13,125 nucleotides of DNA. It comes from Candidatus Azambacteria bacterium (GTDB lineage Bacteria; Patescibacteriota; Minisyncoccia; GWC2-36-17; WO2-46-25). The stretch lies in contig JANLHQ010000054.1 of assembly GCA_024654415.1 (NCBI GenBank), forward strand, positions 1 through 13,125, given 5' to 3'. Positions 6,716-13,125 of this stretch are shown here, in pieces; positions within the stretch are counted from its first letter, which is position 1; every line of letters starts with the position of its first letter. The position numbers and the translations under genes are program-made. The notes under the pieces are model-generated. The model did no database searches. It saw nothing but the letters and a program-made list of their open reading frames with translations, and was not told the origin of the DNA.

Positions 6716-6737
6716 CGTGCAATCCGTTGTTCTCCAA

Positions 6738-6766
6738 TTATTAGACTATATCTGCTTTTATGTCAA
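6738..6766 (-). promoter_or_regulatory. Promoter of the kinase-NnrD-HprK-like operon
   Basis: TTGACA (6761-6766), exactly 17 bases, TAATAA (6738-6743) on the minus strand. It lies back to back with the ilvE promoter, whose -10 begins nine bases away, so the two may interfere or share a regulator. Confidence 0.75.
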
Positions 6767-6770
6767 GCGT

Positions 6771-6780
6771 GTGCTATAAT
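6771..6780 (+). promoter_or_regulatory. Extended -10 promoter of leaderless ilvE
   Basis: TGTGCTATAAT with TATAAT at 6775-6780 is an extended -10 element (TG one base before the hexamer). The ATG follows after six bases, so RNA synthesis would begin at or near the start codon. No -35 is needed or seen. Confidence 0.75.
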
Positions 6781-6786
6781 CACTTT

Positions 6787-7683
6787 ATGAAAACACAATA
6801 CGTATGGCTAGATGGAGGGATTATTCCTCTGGAGAAAGCCACGGTGCCTCTTTTGACCCATAGCTTACACTACGGGAGCGCGGTATTTGAAGGAATACGC
6901 TTCTATAATACAGGCCACGGGCCGGCGGTGTTTCGCCTTCACGACCATATTGCCCGCCTGTTTTTCTCGGCAAAAACAATGGGTATGCGGATTCCTTTTT
7001 CACAAAAAACCATTGAACAAGCGATTCTTGCGCTTATTAAAAAAAACGGCTTAACATCGGGATACATCCGCCCGCTTGTATATTACGGAGAAAAAATGGG
7101 GCTTTCGCCGACGGACGCCCCGCTTCATGTCGCAATCGCATGCTGGCCGTGGGGGAAATATCTCACAAAAGAAACAGTGGCGGTAAAAATATCTTCATTC
7201 ATGCGCGTGCACCCGCGCACAAGCGTGATGACCGCAAAAATCTCGGGCAATTACGCAAACTCCGTTCTTGCGTCGCTCGAAGCGCATCGTGAAGGATACG
7301 ACGAAGCGCTGTTTCTTGACTACAAAGGAAATATCGCCGAGGGCCCGGGAGAAAATATCTTTTTTGTGAAAGGAAAAACCGTTGTCACTCCTCCTGAAGG
7401 GTCTATTCTTCCCGGCATTACCAGAAACTCGCTCATGGCAATCGCAAAAGACCTTGGTTATACAATAAAAGAGCAAACTATAAAACCAAAGGATCTTAAA
7501 AAATTCGATGAGGCATTCTTTACCGGCACCGCGGTAGAAGTGAACGGCATCGGGAAAATAGACGATGTTATATTCAACAAAGGAAAGGAGGGGCAAATAA
7601 CAAAACATATTCGGGAAACATACGCGCAAATAGTTTCTGGCGCCCTCCCCCGCTACAAAAAGTGGCTGGCATACATACAATAA
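6787..7683 (+). CDS. ilvE: Branched-chain amino acid aminotransferase-like (class IV PLP enzyme)
   Basis: A 298-residue class IV aminotransferase close to the usual IlvE length. FEGIRFY (34-40), the PLP lysine in AKISGNYANS (Lys151), EGPGENIFFV and ILPGITR are all present. IlvE-type enzymes exchange the amino group between glutamate and branched-chain keto acids, and many also accept phenylpyruvate. Next to chorismate mutase and the dehydrogenase-dehydratase fusion, it could do the last step to Phe and Tyr (inference). A D-amino acid transaminase is an alternative but less likely from length and motifs. The start is ATG 6787 rather than the upstream in-frame codon at 6760, because the TATAAT box overlaps any longer start and the family begins with M-x-x-Y-hydrophobic-x-[DN]-G. 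Confidence 0.93.
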   Translation: MKTQYVWLDGGIIPLEKATVPLLTHSLHYGSAVFEGIRFYNTGHGPAVFRLHDHIARLFFSAKTMGMRIPFSQKTIEQAILALIKKNGLTSGYIRPLVYYGEKMGLSPTDAPLHVAIACWPWGKYLTKETVAVKISSFMRVHPRTSVMTAKISGNYANSVLASLEAHREGYDEALFLDYKGNIAEGPGENIFFVKGKTVVTPPEGSILPGITRNSLMAIAKDLGYTIKEQTIKPKDLKKFDEAFFTGTAVEVNGIGKIDDVIFNKGKEGQITKHIRETYAQIVSGALPRYKKWLAYIQ

Positions 7684-7716
7684 AAAACGCTCACCTCTTT
7701 TAGAGGCGAGCGTTAT
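7684..7716 (-). terminator. Terminator of the hidden minus-strand small gene
   Basis: On the minus strand AACGCTCGCCTC pairs with GAGGTGAGCGTT (one G-U) around a five-base loop and is followed by a run of T (plus-strand A run from 7682). On the plus strand the wobble becomes an A-C mismatch and no T run follows, so it works mainly for the minus strand. It may also help stop ilvE transcription. Confidence 0.8.
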
Positions 7717-7733
7717 AGTGTTTGGGGAATGAT

Positions 7734-7904
7734 CTACTCCCCGGAATATCCTACGTAGGAAATAAAATCTTCTCGCATCTTACTTCCTTGTAACAGAAAA
7801 GAGCTCCCGTCGCAAAACATTTCTACGTCTGTTAGCGTAGCCTCTTTGGGGTGTTTCTCAAAAAGATCTTTTTTTAAACTTCTTAGAATAAGAGTTGTCT
7901 CCAT
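7734..7904 (-). CDS. Small protein of unknown function, 56 residues
   Basis: A minus-strand gene too short for common ORF cut-offs. The product starts METTLILRSLKKDLF and ends ISYVGYSGE. It is charged, soluble-looking, has one Cys and no membrane helix or signal peptide. I do not recognise a family. Support for a real gene comes from the signals around it: a promoter (TTGTTT, 18 bases, TAAAAT), a purine-rich GGGGGTGG two to three bases before the ATG, and a wobble-paired terminator with a T run on the same strand 18 bases behind the stop. It fills what would otherwise be a 285-base gap between ilvE and the chorismate mutase gene, and is divergent from the latter. A regulatory role for the aromatic genes is possible but not shown. 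Confidence 0.65.
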   Translation of the reverse strand: METTLILRSLKKDLFEKHPKEATLTDVEMFCDGSSFLLQGSKMREDFISYVGYSGE

Positions 7905-7917
7905 AACCACCCCCTGT

Positions 7918-7950
7918 TTTATTTTAGGGTTGCTTTTCTAATAAAAACAA
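7918..7950 (-). promoter_or_regulatory. Promoter of the 56-residue small gene
   Basis: On the minus strand TTGTTT, an 18-base spacer and TAAAAT lie immediately before the A-rich leader and GGGGGTGG site. It overlaps the divergent promoter of the chorismate mutase gene. Confidence 0.5.
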
Positions 7951-7958
7951 CATACTGT
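7930..7958 (+). promoter_or_regulatory. Promoter of the chorismate mutase gene
   Basis: TTGCTT (7930-7935), 17 bases, TACTGT (7953-7958). The start would be about four bases before the ATG at 7969, so the mRNA is practically leaderless and there is no ribosome binding site. Confidence 0.45.
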
Positions 7959-7968
7959 ATCTCTATAT

Positions 7969-8253
7969 ATGTCAAACTTTCTTCAAGAAACGCGCAAAGA
8001 GATAGATGTGATAGATCGGCAGATCATGGCGGCGCTTGTCCGTCGTTTTAAGATCACGCATAAAGTTGGTGTGTATAAAAAAAGGCATCGTTTACCGCCT
8101 TTGGATAAAAAAAGAGAGAGCGAGGTCTTTGCGCATAAAAAAATCTTAGCAATGAAACATAAACTCAACCCATTGTTGGTCGAGAAGATATTTAAAAATA
8201 TTATTGCCGAAGTACGCAAAAACCACCGCCATGAAAGAAACAGCGGGAAATAA
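7969..8253 (+). CDS. aroQ: Chorismate mutase, AroQ type
   Basis: A 94-residue all-helical protein of monofunctional AroQ length. It has the pattern LxxxRxEIDxIDxxIMxxLxxR at the N terminus (RKEIDVIDRQI), then VGVYKKR, and LPPLDKKRESEVF with the Asp/Lys/Arg positions of the AroQ active site. AroQ converts chorismate to prephenate. The C-terminal active-site Gln/Glu position cannot be placed with certainty. Its end overlaps the start of the dehydrogenase-dehydratase gene by 23 bases, so the two are translated together. In many bacteria this domain is fused to one of these enzymes; here it is separate. Confidence 0.88.
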   Translation: MSNFLQETRKEIDVIDRQIMAALVRRFKITHKVGVYKKRHRLPPLDKKRESEVFAHKKILAMKHKLNPLLVEKIFKNIIAEVRKNHRHERNSGK

Positions 8254-9928
8254 ACCAACAATCGGCATCATCGGCGGGAATGGAAGATTTGGCTCGTGGT
8301 TTCGCGGGCTCTTTGAGAGTGACGGGTTTACTGTTTTGGTGGCAAGCAGAACAACCGAGCTTACGCCAGAAGAGCTTGCATCACGCGCGGATATCGTCAT
8401 CGTGTGCGTATCGCTTGCGGAAACCGTCTCTGTTATCCGAAAGATTAGAAACCACGTGAGGGAAGGCGCGCTCCTGTGCGATTTCACTTCCGTAAAAGAA
8501 GCCCCGCTTAAAGAGATGCTTAAGGCAAAACCTAAGTGCGGCGTTATCGGCATTCACCCGCTCTTTGGACCTCTGGTCCCGAGTTTTAAAGGACAGACCG
8601 TTGTTTTTTGCCCGGGGAGAAATAATGCATGGATCTTATTTCTCAAAGAATACTTTATAGAAAAGGGCGCGCATATCGTCGTTACGACAGCGCGTGAGCA
8701 CGACCGTCAAATGGCGGTCGTACAAGCGTTGACCCATTTCACTAATATTGTATTCGCGCAGACCGTTCAAAAACAAAAAAGGGGGGTGCTTCATGCATAC
8801 ACGACGCCGGTGTTTCGCCTGCAGAGCATCCTCGCGGGAAGGATTCTTGGCGGAAGTGGCGACCTTTCGACGGACCTCCTCATGGAAAATCCGTTGTTTA
8901 AAAAGGTCCTTGTCGATTACGAACGCATCTTCAAGACATCGGTAGCGCACGTGAAAAAAAAGAACAAGCGCGCTTTTGTGAAGGCTTTCAACGCAACGGC
9001 GGAATCGATGAGCTCTTTTATCTCGGTTGCCCAAAAGAAAGCGGTGGAACTTTTTTCATCGCTTGATCGTCAGGTTATTTCACTCAAACAGGCGCCAAAA
9101 ATCACTTCGCTTACCGGCGACACGAACATCGCCTATCTTGGCCCGGAGGGAACATTCTCCCACAAGGCGGTTCAAAACATCTTTTCACAGAAACATCGCG
9201 AAATTCCCAACGCTACGATCAGCGGTATTTTTGAAAAAGTTATGCGTAACGAAGCTCTTTTGGGCGTCGTGCCGGTAGAAAACTCGATCGGCGGTCTTAT
9301 CCAAGAGACGCTCGATAATATCATTACGTACCCGCTTCGTATCGTTGGATCCTATAAGATGCCGATCTGCCTCTGCCTCTTATCCAGAATAAAAGACAAG
9401 GACGCCATCAGGATCATTCGCTCACATCCCCAACCGCTTTCCCAGGCGAAGGACTGGTTGCATAATAATTTTCCCGAAGCGCGACTGGAAACCGAATCGA
9501 GCTCAGTGAAAGCGATTCTCTCGACATCCGACCCTCAAGTGGCTTTTATCGCCGACAAAGAGGCCGCACAGAAATACGGCCTTCATATTCTTGCTGAGAA
9601 TATTCAAGACAAGAAATATAATGTTACGGAATTTTATATCATCTCAAAAAGCGAAGCTCCGCAGATAAGTCGCGCGCTCCGCTCGGAAAAGACGCTTCTC
9701 CTTCTTGCGGTATATGACCGACCGGGGGTGTTACGAGATATTCTCAATAAGATCGCCGCCCGCGGCCTTAATCTTTCTAAGCTTCATTCAAAAGCATCGG
9801 AGATTGAGGGGTGGAATTATTATTTCTTTTTGGAAGTAGAGGCGCTTCCTCATGATAAAAACCTCAAAGAGGCGCTTAAGGAAATCAAGCGCTATTGCTC
9901 CATCGTAAGAGTGTTGGGTATTACATAG
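8231..9928 (+). CDS. Bifunctional prephenate dehydrogenase / prephenate dehydratase with ACT domain
   Basis: A 565-residue fusion. Residues 1 to about 285 are a TyrA-type dehydrogenase: NAD(P)-binding GIIGGNGRFGSW (12-23), DFTSVKE, and GIHPLFGP with the expected catalytic His109. From about 295, IAYLGPEGTFSHKAV, GVVPVENSIGGLIQE and HPQPLSQAKDWL mark a PheA-type dehydratase. A C-terminal ACT domain follows (AVYDRPGVLRDILNKIAARG). The dehydrogenase makes 4-hydroxyphenylpyruvate, the dehydratase phenylpyruvate, both from prephenate supplied by the gene before it. Odd: the dehydratase TRF motif reads TEF (466-468), and the ACT motif usually written ESRP reads HSKA, so activity or Phe feedback may differ. 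The ATG 8231 is preferred over a TTG at 8204. The stop is 56 bases from a convergent gene. Confidence 0.93.
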   Translation: MKETAGNKPTIGIIGGNGRFGSWFRGLFESDGFTVLVASRTTELTPEELASRADIVIVCVSLAETVSVIRKIRNHVREGALLCDFTSVKEAPLKEMLKAKPKCGVIGIHPLFGPLVPSFKGQTVVFCPGRNNAWILFLKEYFIEKGAHIVVTTAREHDRQMAVVQALTHFTNIVFAQTVQKQKRGVLHAYTTPVFRLQSILAGRILGGSGDLSTDLLMENPLFKKVLVDYERIFKTSVAHVKKKNKRAFVKAFNATAESMSSFISVAQKKAVELFSSLDRQVISLKQAPKITSLTGDTNIAYLGPEGTFSHKAVQNIFSQKHREIPNATISGIFEKVMRNEALLGVVPVENSIGGLIQETLDNIITYPLRIVGSYKMPICLCLLSRIKDKDAIRIIRSHPQPLSQAKDWLHNNFPEARLETESSSVKAILSTSDPQVAFIADKEAAQKYGLHILAENIQDKKYNVTEFYIISKSEAPQISRALRSEKTLLLLAVYDRPGVLRDILNKIAARGLNLSKLHSKASEIEGWNYYFFLEVEALPHDKNLKEALKEIKRYCSIVRVLGIT

Positions 9929-9960
9929 TAAAACTCACAGCTCTTCATTTTTTGCGAAAA

Positions 9961-9981
9961 GGAAAAAATAATATTTTTCCC
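9961..9981. terminator. Weak AT-rich hairpin between convergent genes
   Basis: GGAAAAA-ATAATA-TTTTTCC is a small inverted repeat between the ends of the fusion gene and the ABC permease gene. It has only two G-C pairs, with T runs possible in both directions, so it may be a weak bidirectional terminator. Confidence 0.35.
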
Positions 9982-9984
9982 ATC

Positions 9985-10779
9985 TTAGCCTCCAAAGGTC
10001 ATAAAATTAGAGCTTTCGTATTTTTTGACCCCCATGCTAAATAATTTAAGTGACACAAAAAACCAAACGAAAGAAAGAACGCTAACAAGCAGTAATTTTT
10101 CCAGCGAAATATTCCGCACTATTTCAACTGGCAAGGCGCCAACCACAAGAGATGGGACAATAAATGTAAAAATAACTCGTGTCACCCCATGAAATGCTCC
10201 ACCGTGAAATATCGAGGGGGTAAAAAATAATTCAAAGAGACCGCTTGTTACTGGGTTTGCGTCTGTAAACAAAAAGCTTACTGAATAAATTGCCACTGCT
10301 ATGGAAAGAAACATAATTGTGGAAATAGCAATAAGCAGCACAATCAACAACACTTGATATATGCTCGCATGGATTAGTAGTGCATACGTTGTAAGACAGG
10401 CGATGCCAAAAATAATATCTCCCACACCGGATGCATTGAATGACGAGGTTGCTATCCGTACCAGTAAATTTTTTGGAGAGAGCATGAAATGATCAAACCT
10501 TCCATTTGCAACATAGTCGGCAAGTTTTCTGATTCCTGCCGCCGCTGAAAATACGACTCCAAAAGATAGCGTGCCAAAACCTAAAAGACCAATAATATCT
10601 GCGGACGTCCAGCCATTAACAACACCAACAGATTTTACAAAAAATACCCAAATAATAATGAAGGCCGTGTTGTTAATAGCCATGCCGGCAATATTCGTGA
10701 GGAAACTAGTACGGAGTTCCGCACTACCCTGGATATTTTTCTTTGTCGCATACAGCGCAAAGCGCAATTCTTTCATCAT
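9985..10779 (-). CDS. ABC-2 type transporter permease (second of pair)
   Basis: A 264-residue integral membrane protein with about six hydrophobic segments (for example near residues 22-50, 63-80, 112-134, 140-170, 200-220, 233-255). The pattern, including a conserved-looking GRFDHFMLSPKN loop after the second segment, fits the ABC2_membrane_6 (DUF990) permease family, which usually occurs as two unequal permeases with one ATPase. It would sit in the cytoplasmic membrane as half of an exporter. GGAGG is eight bases before the ATG at 10779 and lies within the last codons of the preceding permease gene, whose stop is four bases away; this is a coupled operon. Substrate unknown. Confidence 0.85.
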   Translation of the reverse strand: MMKELRFALYATKKNIQGSAELRTSFLTNIAGMAINNTAFIIIWVFFVKSVGVVNGWTSADIIGLLGFGTLSFGVVFSAAAGIRKLADYVANGRFDHFMLSPKNLLVRIATSSFNASGVGDIIFGIACLTTYALLIHASIYQVLLIVLLIAISTIMFLSIAVAIYSVSFLFTDANPVTSGLFELFFTPSIFHGGAFHGVTRVIFTFIVPSLVVGALPVEIVRNISLEKLLLVSVLSFVWFFVSLKLFSMGVKKYESSNFMTFGG

Positions 10780-10783
10780 AAAA

Positions 10784-11584
10784 TTATCCTCCGTTTACCG
10801 AGACCTTTTTTCTGGCTTTTGCAAATAGAATGGAAACAACTATTACAAAAACAAAAGTCCAAAAGATTTGTATTCCAATTTTAACTGGCCATTCTATGGC
10901 CCATGCCCCGTAAACGGTGTGTGTTATAAATTGTGATGCTCCAAATGGACTATATAATGCAATTTTATACATAAAATTGGGAAACAAGGCGACCGGAAGA
11001 TATGAACCACCGAGAATCATAACCGCCTTATCTACAATCCAAAATAGAGGGCTAACATCCTCTATCCAAAACGCTAAAAGCCCAACTGTGGCATAAAGAG
11101 CTAAAGATAAAATAGCTCCAAATAAAAAAACCAGCACAAGCGTTGGAATAAAAACATATGTAGACATTGTTGCTGGAATTCCAACAATACTCGCGAGAAT
11201 TATTGCGCCAAAAAAGGAAATAACTAAAAAAGGATATAATCCCTCACCAACCTGCCACCACATACGATATGATAAATACGAGATCGGTTTACTGAACAAT
11301 ACTTCAATGTTTCCTGATTGCACATCTTGCATGATTGCCCGCGAAATGTCACGCAAACGAAACACTGAAAAAGCGAAGTAAAAAAACATACTCCATGCGG
11401 CAACTATAAAAGTTGTGTTATTTATTATGCCGTTGTTTAAACGGAACACGTACCAATATAAAACTAACAGCACACCACACCGCGCGACGATGGAGAATGT
11501 ATCTATCAAAAGGCGTCCTGGGTAATACATCCTGTCCCTGACAAGTGTTCTTAGTATTTTATGAGCGAGGCGGATTGCTTTCAT
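10784..11584 (-). CDS. ABC-2 type transporter permease (first of pair)
   Basis: A 266-residue membrane protein with about six hydrophobic segments and the loop NIEVLFSKPISYLSYR, which parallels FDHFMLSPKNLL in the second permease, so the two are related halves of one channel. The start is set at ATG 11584 (MKAIRLAHKILRTLVRDR), since permeases of this family begin with a short basic helix just before the first membrane segment; the in-frame ATG at 11635 would extend 76 bases into the ATPase gene. The chosen start overlaps the ATPase end by 26 bases and has no ribosome binding site, in line with translational coupling. Confidence 0.85.
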   Translation of the reverse strand: MKAIRLAHKILRTLVRDRMYYPGRLLIDTFSIVARCGVLLVLYWYVFRLNNGIINNTTFIVAAWSMFFYFAFSVFRLRDISRAIMQDVQSGNIEVLFSKPISYLSYRMWWQVGEGLYPFLVISFFGAIILASIVGIPATMSTYVFIPTLVLVFLFGAILSLALYATVGLLAFWIEDVSPLFWIVDKAVMILGGSYLPVALFPNFMYKIALYSPFGASQFITHTVYGAWAIEWPVKIGIQIFWTFVFVIVVSILFAKARKKVSVNGG

Positions 11585-12557
11585 ACATGTTTCTGATAAC
11601 TGCTTCGAGGCTTGTGTTATACACATCAATGTCATCTACCTCAAATACGTTGAGTAGCTTTCGCAGGGCTTCTTGCGTGGTAATTTTTTCAATATCAACA
11701 ACAACCGTAATCTTATTTTTTTCTTTTACGGCGTAGCGAAGACCGCTTGGCAATTCGGGGAACGAGTCGAATGTTTTCTCCGGCGTAACGTCAACATACT
11801 TTTCACGTATGAATGACCTTGCTAATTCTTGCGTTGGCAAATCCTTTACCAGTGTGCCGTGATTTATAACAATCGTTCTGCTACATAATGATTCGATGTC
11901 GCCGACATCGTGTGATGTCAAAAAAATTGTCGTTCCTTCTTCATTATTTATTTTAAGTAATAAATCGCGAAGTGATTTTTTTGCAACTACATCGAGTCCT
12001 ATGGTTGGCTCATCAAGAAAAATAATTTCGGGCTTATGAATAAGAGATGAGGCAACCTCCGCCCTCATACGCTGTCCGAGAGATAGCTTTCGAACTGGTT
12101 GGTTAATAAACGAACCTAGATTAAATAACTCCACGAGCTCAGCAATCCGGATTTTTATTTGCTTATCAGATAAATCATACATCACGCCAAAAAACTCAAG
12201 GGAATCAGTCAGTGGTAAATTTGGTAAAAGCTGAGAGCGCTGCCCAAAAACTGTTCCAATTTTGTATGCAAGCTTCTTGCGATCCTTTGCCGGATCAAGG
12301 CCGAGCACACTAATACTTCCTGCTGTTGGGAAAAGTATGCCTGTGAGCATTTTGATTGTTGTTGATTTTCCAGCGCCATTTGGACCTATAAATGCCACGC
12401 GCTCACCGCTTTTGACGCTGAATGAGATATTATCAACGGCCTTTATTTCTTTAATTTCGGGCACAAAAAGGTTTTTTACCCATCCAGCGGATTGGTTTTT
12501 GACGGGAAACGAAAATCTTTTTGATAAGCTAGAAACAATAATAGAATCATTATTCAT
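11559..12557 (-). CDS. ABC-2 type exporter ATP-binding protein
   Basis: A 332-residue ABC ATPase with all motifs: Walker A GPNGAGKST (58-66), Q-loop FGQRSQL (about Gln106), signature KLSLGQ (157-162), Walker B IIFLDEPT (178-185), D-loop GLDV and H-loop His216 in TSHD. About 90 residues follow the nucleotide-binding domain, as in NatA-like exporters. It powers export by the two permeases encoded directly downstream. FGQRSQL-type Q-loops are common in the ATPases paired with DUF990 permeases (family knowledge). No normal ribosome binding site is seen; an AATACT or TACTAT box lies four to six bases before the ATG, so the operon mRNA may be leaderless. The substrate could be a lipid, peptide or polysaccharide; nothing decides it. 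Confidence 0.95.
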   Translation of the reverse strand: MNNDSIIVSSLSKRFSFPVKNQSAGWVKNLFVPEIKEIKAVDNISFSVKSGERVAFIGPNGAGKSTTIKMLTGILFPTAGSISVLGLDPAKDRKKLAYKIGTVFGQRSQLLPNLPLTDSLEFFGVMYDLSDKQIKIRIAELVELFNLGSFINQPVRKLSLGQRMRAEVASSLIHKPEIIFLDEPTIGLDVVAKKSLRDLLLKINNEEGTTIFLTSHDVGDIESLCSRTIVINHGTLVKDLPTQELARSFIREKYVDVTPEKTFDSFPELPSGLRYAVKEKNKITVVVDIEKITTQEALRKLLNVFEVDDIDVYNTSLEAVIRNMYESNPPRS

Positions 12558-12561
12558 GAGG

Positions 12562-12582
12562 ATAGTATTGCATAAATACTAT
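12562..12582. promoter_or_regulatory. Palindrome in the divergent promoter region
   Basis: ATAGTATT-GCATA-AATACTAT is an 8-bp perfect inverted repeat. It holds a -10-like TACTAT for each direction: on the minus strand just before the ABC operon, and on the plus strand before the peptidase-like gene at 12622. It may be an operator or simply two mirrored -10 boxes. Confidence 0.45.
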
Positions 12583-12621
12583 GTTTTTGGAAGAATGGGT
12601 GAGGGAGGTAAAATAAAATTT

Positions 12622-13110
12622 ATGAACAATCTTATAGTAGAAGGACCAAAAAAAGGTCTTGATGTAATAAAGAAAGAAGCTGAGAAAGCACTCGCCAGTC
12701 TGGAAAACCAGCTAAACATGCCTGTCGACTTTCCTGTTCTTGTCCGGCTTCATGAATCAAGAGCTAAATATGAAAAACAGCTCGGAAGAAAAACGCAAAA
12801 ATGGGAAGTCGGAAATACATCTGCGAATGGTACTATAGACATTATTCATCCGAACTCTTTTAAAAAATACGCCTCTCGCCCCAAAAGTGATTTTGTAAAA
12901 ATCCTCAAACATGAGCTGTGGCACACTTTCGCTAAGAGAATTGCTGGGAAATCAGCAATCCCCTGTTGGCTTAATGAAGGGATGGCGATGTGTTTAGCGA
13001 ATCAAGCCGATCAATATCAAAATCGGCGGGGCTATTATATAGAAGAAGGTTTTGCTGTAAAACTTTCTACAGCCCACGGGTGGAATACATACGCAAACTA
13101 TGATGCATAG
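12622..13110 (+). CDS. HExxH gluzincin-like metallopeptidase, possibly truncated
   Basis: A 162-residue protein with KHELWH (His97, Glu98, His101) and WLNEGMAM (Glu119), the HExxH plus NExxA pattern of MA-clan gluzincins such as the Peptidase_MA family. It is not close to the two peptidase-like proteins at the left end. No signal peptide is seen. The start is at ATG 12622 with GGAGG (12604-12608) 13 bases before it; a longer in-frame opening lies inside the divergent ATPase gene and is ignored. Such proteins usually continue 60 to 100 residues past NEGMA with a further helical part; here it stops soon after AHGWNTYANYDA, inside a perfect hairpin that ends the window. It may therefore be a shortened gene or an assembly artefact. 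Confidence 0.75.
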   Translation: MNNLIVEGPKKGLDVIKKEAEKALASLENQLNMPVDFPVLVRLHESRAKYEKQLGRKTQKWEVGNTSANGTIDIIHPNSFKKYASRPKSDFVKILKHELWHTFAKRIAGKSAIPCWLNEGMAMCLANQADQYQNRRGYYIEEGFAVKLSTAHGWNTYANYDA

Positions 13111-13125
13111 TGATATGCATCATAG
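13098..13125. repeat. Perfect 12-bp hairpin at window end
   Basis: CTATGATGCATA (13098-13109), GTGA loop, TATGCATCATAG (13114-13125). The loop is of the GNRA type. The stop codon TAG (13108-13110) lies across the stem and loop. It could be the stem of a terminator whose T run is beyond the window, or a fold-back at a contig end. Confidence 0.8.

Noticed and set aside
7195..7680. 161-codon minus-strand frame opposite ilvE
   Set aside because: Shadow of a clear class IV aminotransferase; no start signal.
12262..12621. 120-codon N-terminal extension of the last peptidase gene
   Set aside because: It lies inside the divergent ATPase gene and reads through the promoter region; the ATG at 12622 follows an SD-like GGAGG.
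1..13125. CRISPR array, transposase, integrase or toxin-antitoxin pair
   Set aside because: No spaced direct repeats and no such protein motifs were seen on either strand.

Overview
The window looks like a bacterial chromosome piece from a streamlined lineage, most likely the Candidate Phyla Radiation (Patescibacteria/Parcubacteria-type). This is inferred from tight packing, very short leaders with TATAAT-like boxes six bases before ATG, many small HExxH proteins and short gene lengths. The genetic code looks standard. No rRNA, tRNA, CRISPR array, transposase or integrase could be supported.

Layout. (1) 13-1481: two minus-strand genes for related HExxH metallopeptidase-like proteins. Between them lies a plus-strand leaderless promoter with a start codon that repeats the 5' end of the ilvE gene found 6 kb away. 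(2) 1495-1763: the C-terminal SPASM piece of a radical SAM enzyme on the minus strand, without its catalytic domain, followed by a UUCG-loop terminator. (3) 1894-6679: a cassette with Shine-Dalgarno-led genes. On the plus strand are a NodU/CmcH-type O-carbamoyltransferase and a Nudix hydrolase. Converging on the minus strand is an operon of a cytidylate-kinase-like P-loop protein, an NnrD-like NAD(P)H-hydrate dehydratase-family protein and an HPr-kinase-like ATPase. The two main transcripts share an identical 16-base leader element that resembles a boxA antitermination site. (4) 6787-9928: aromatic amino acid genes on the plus strand, namely a class IV aminotransferase, a stand-alone chorismate mutase and a prephenate dehydrogenase-prephenate dehydratase-ACT fusion. 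A small, previously hidden gene of 56 codons (7734-7904) lies on the opposite strand between the first two and has its own promoter, ribosome binding site and terminator. (5) 9985-12557: a minus-strand ABC-2 exporter operon (ATPase and two permeases). (6) 12622-13110: a third HExxH protein of a different type, ending in a perfect hairpin that is also the end of the window.

How they fit. The chorismate mutase and fusion protein would turn chorismate into prephenate and then into 4-hydroxyphenylpyruvate and phenylpyruvate, and the aminotransferase could finish tyrosine and phenylalanine. The central cassette has no known named pathway. Carbamoyl transfer, nucleotide or small-molecule phosphorylation, a repair-type dehydratase fold and a SPASM remnant suggest a small modification or natural-product pathway that was gained as a unit, possibly by insertion at the ilvE start. 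The three peptidase-like proteins and the ABC-2 exporter have no assigned substrates.
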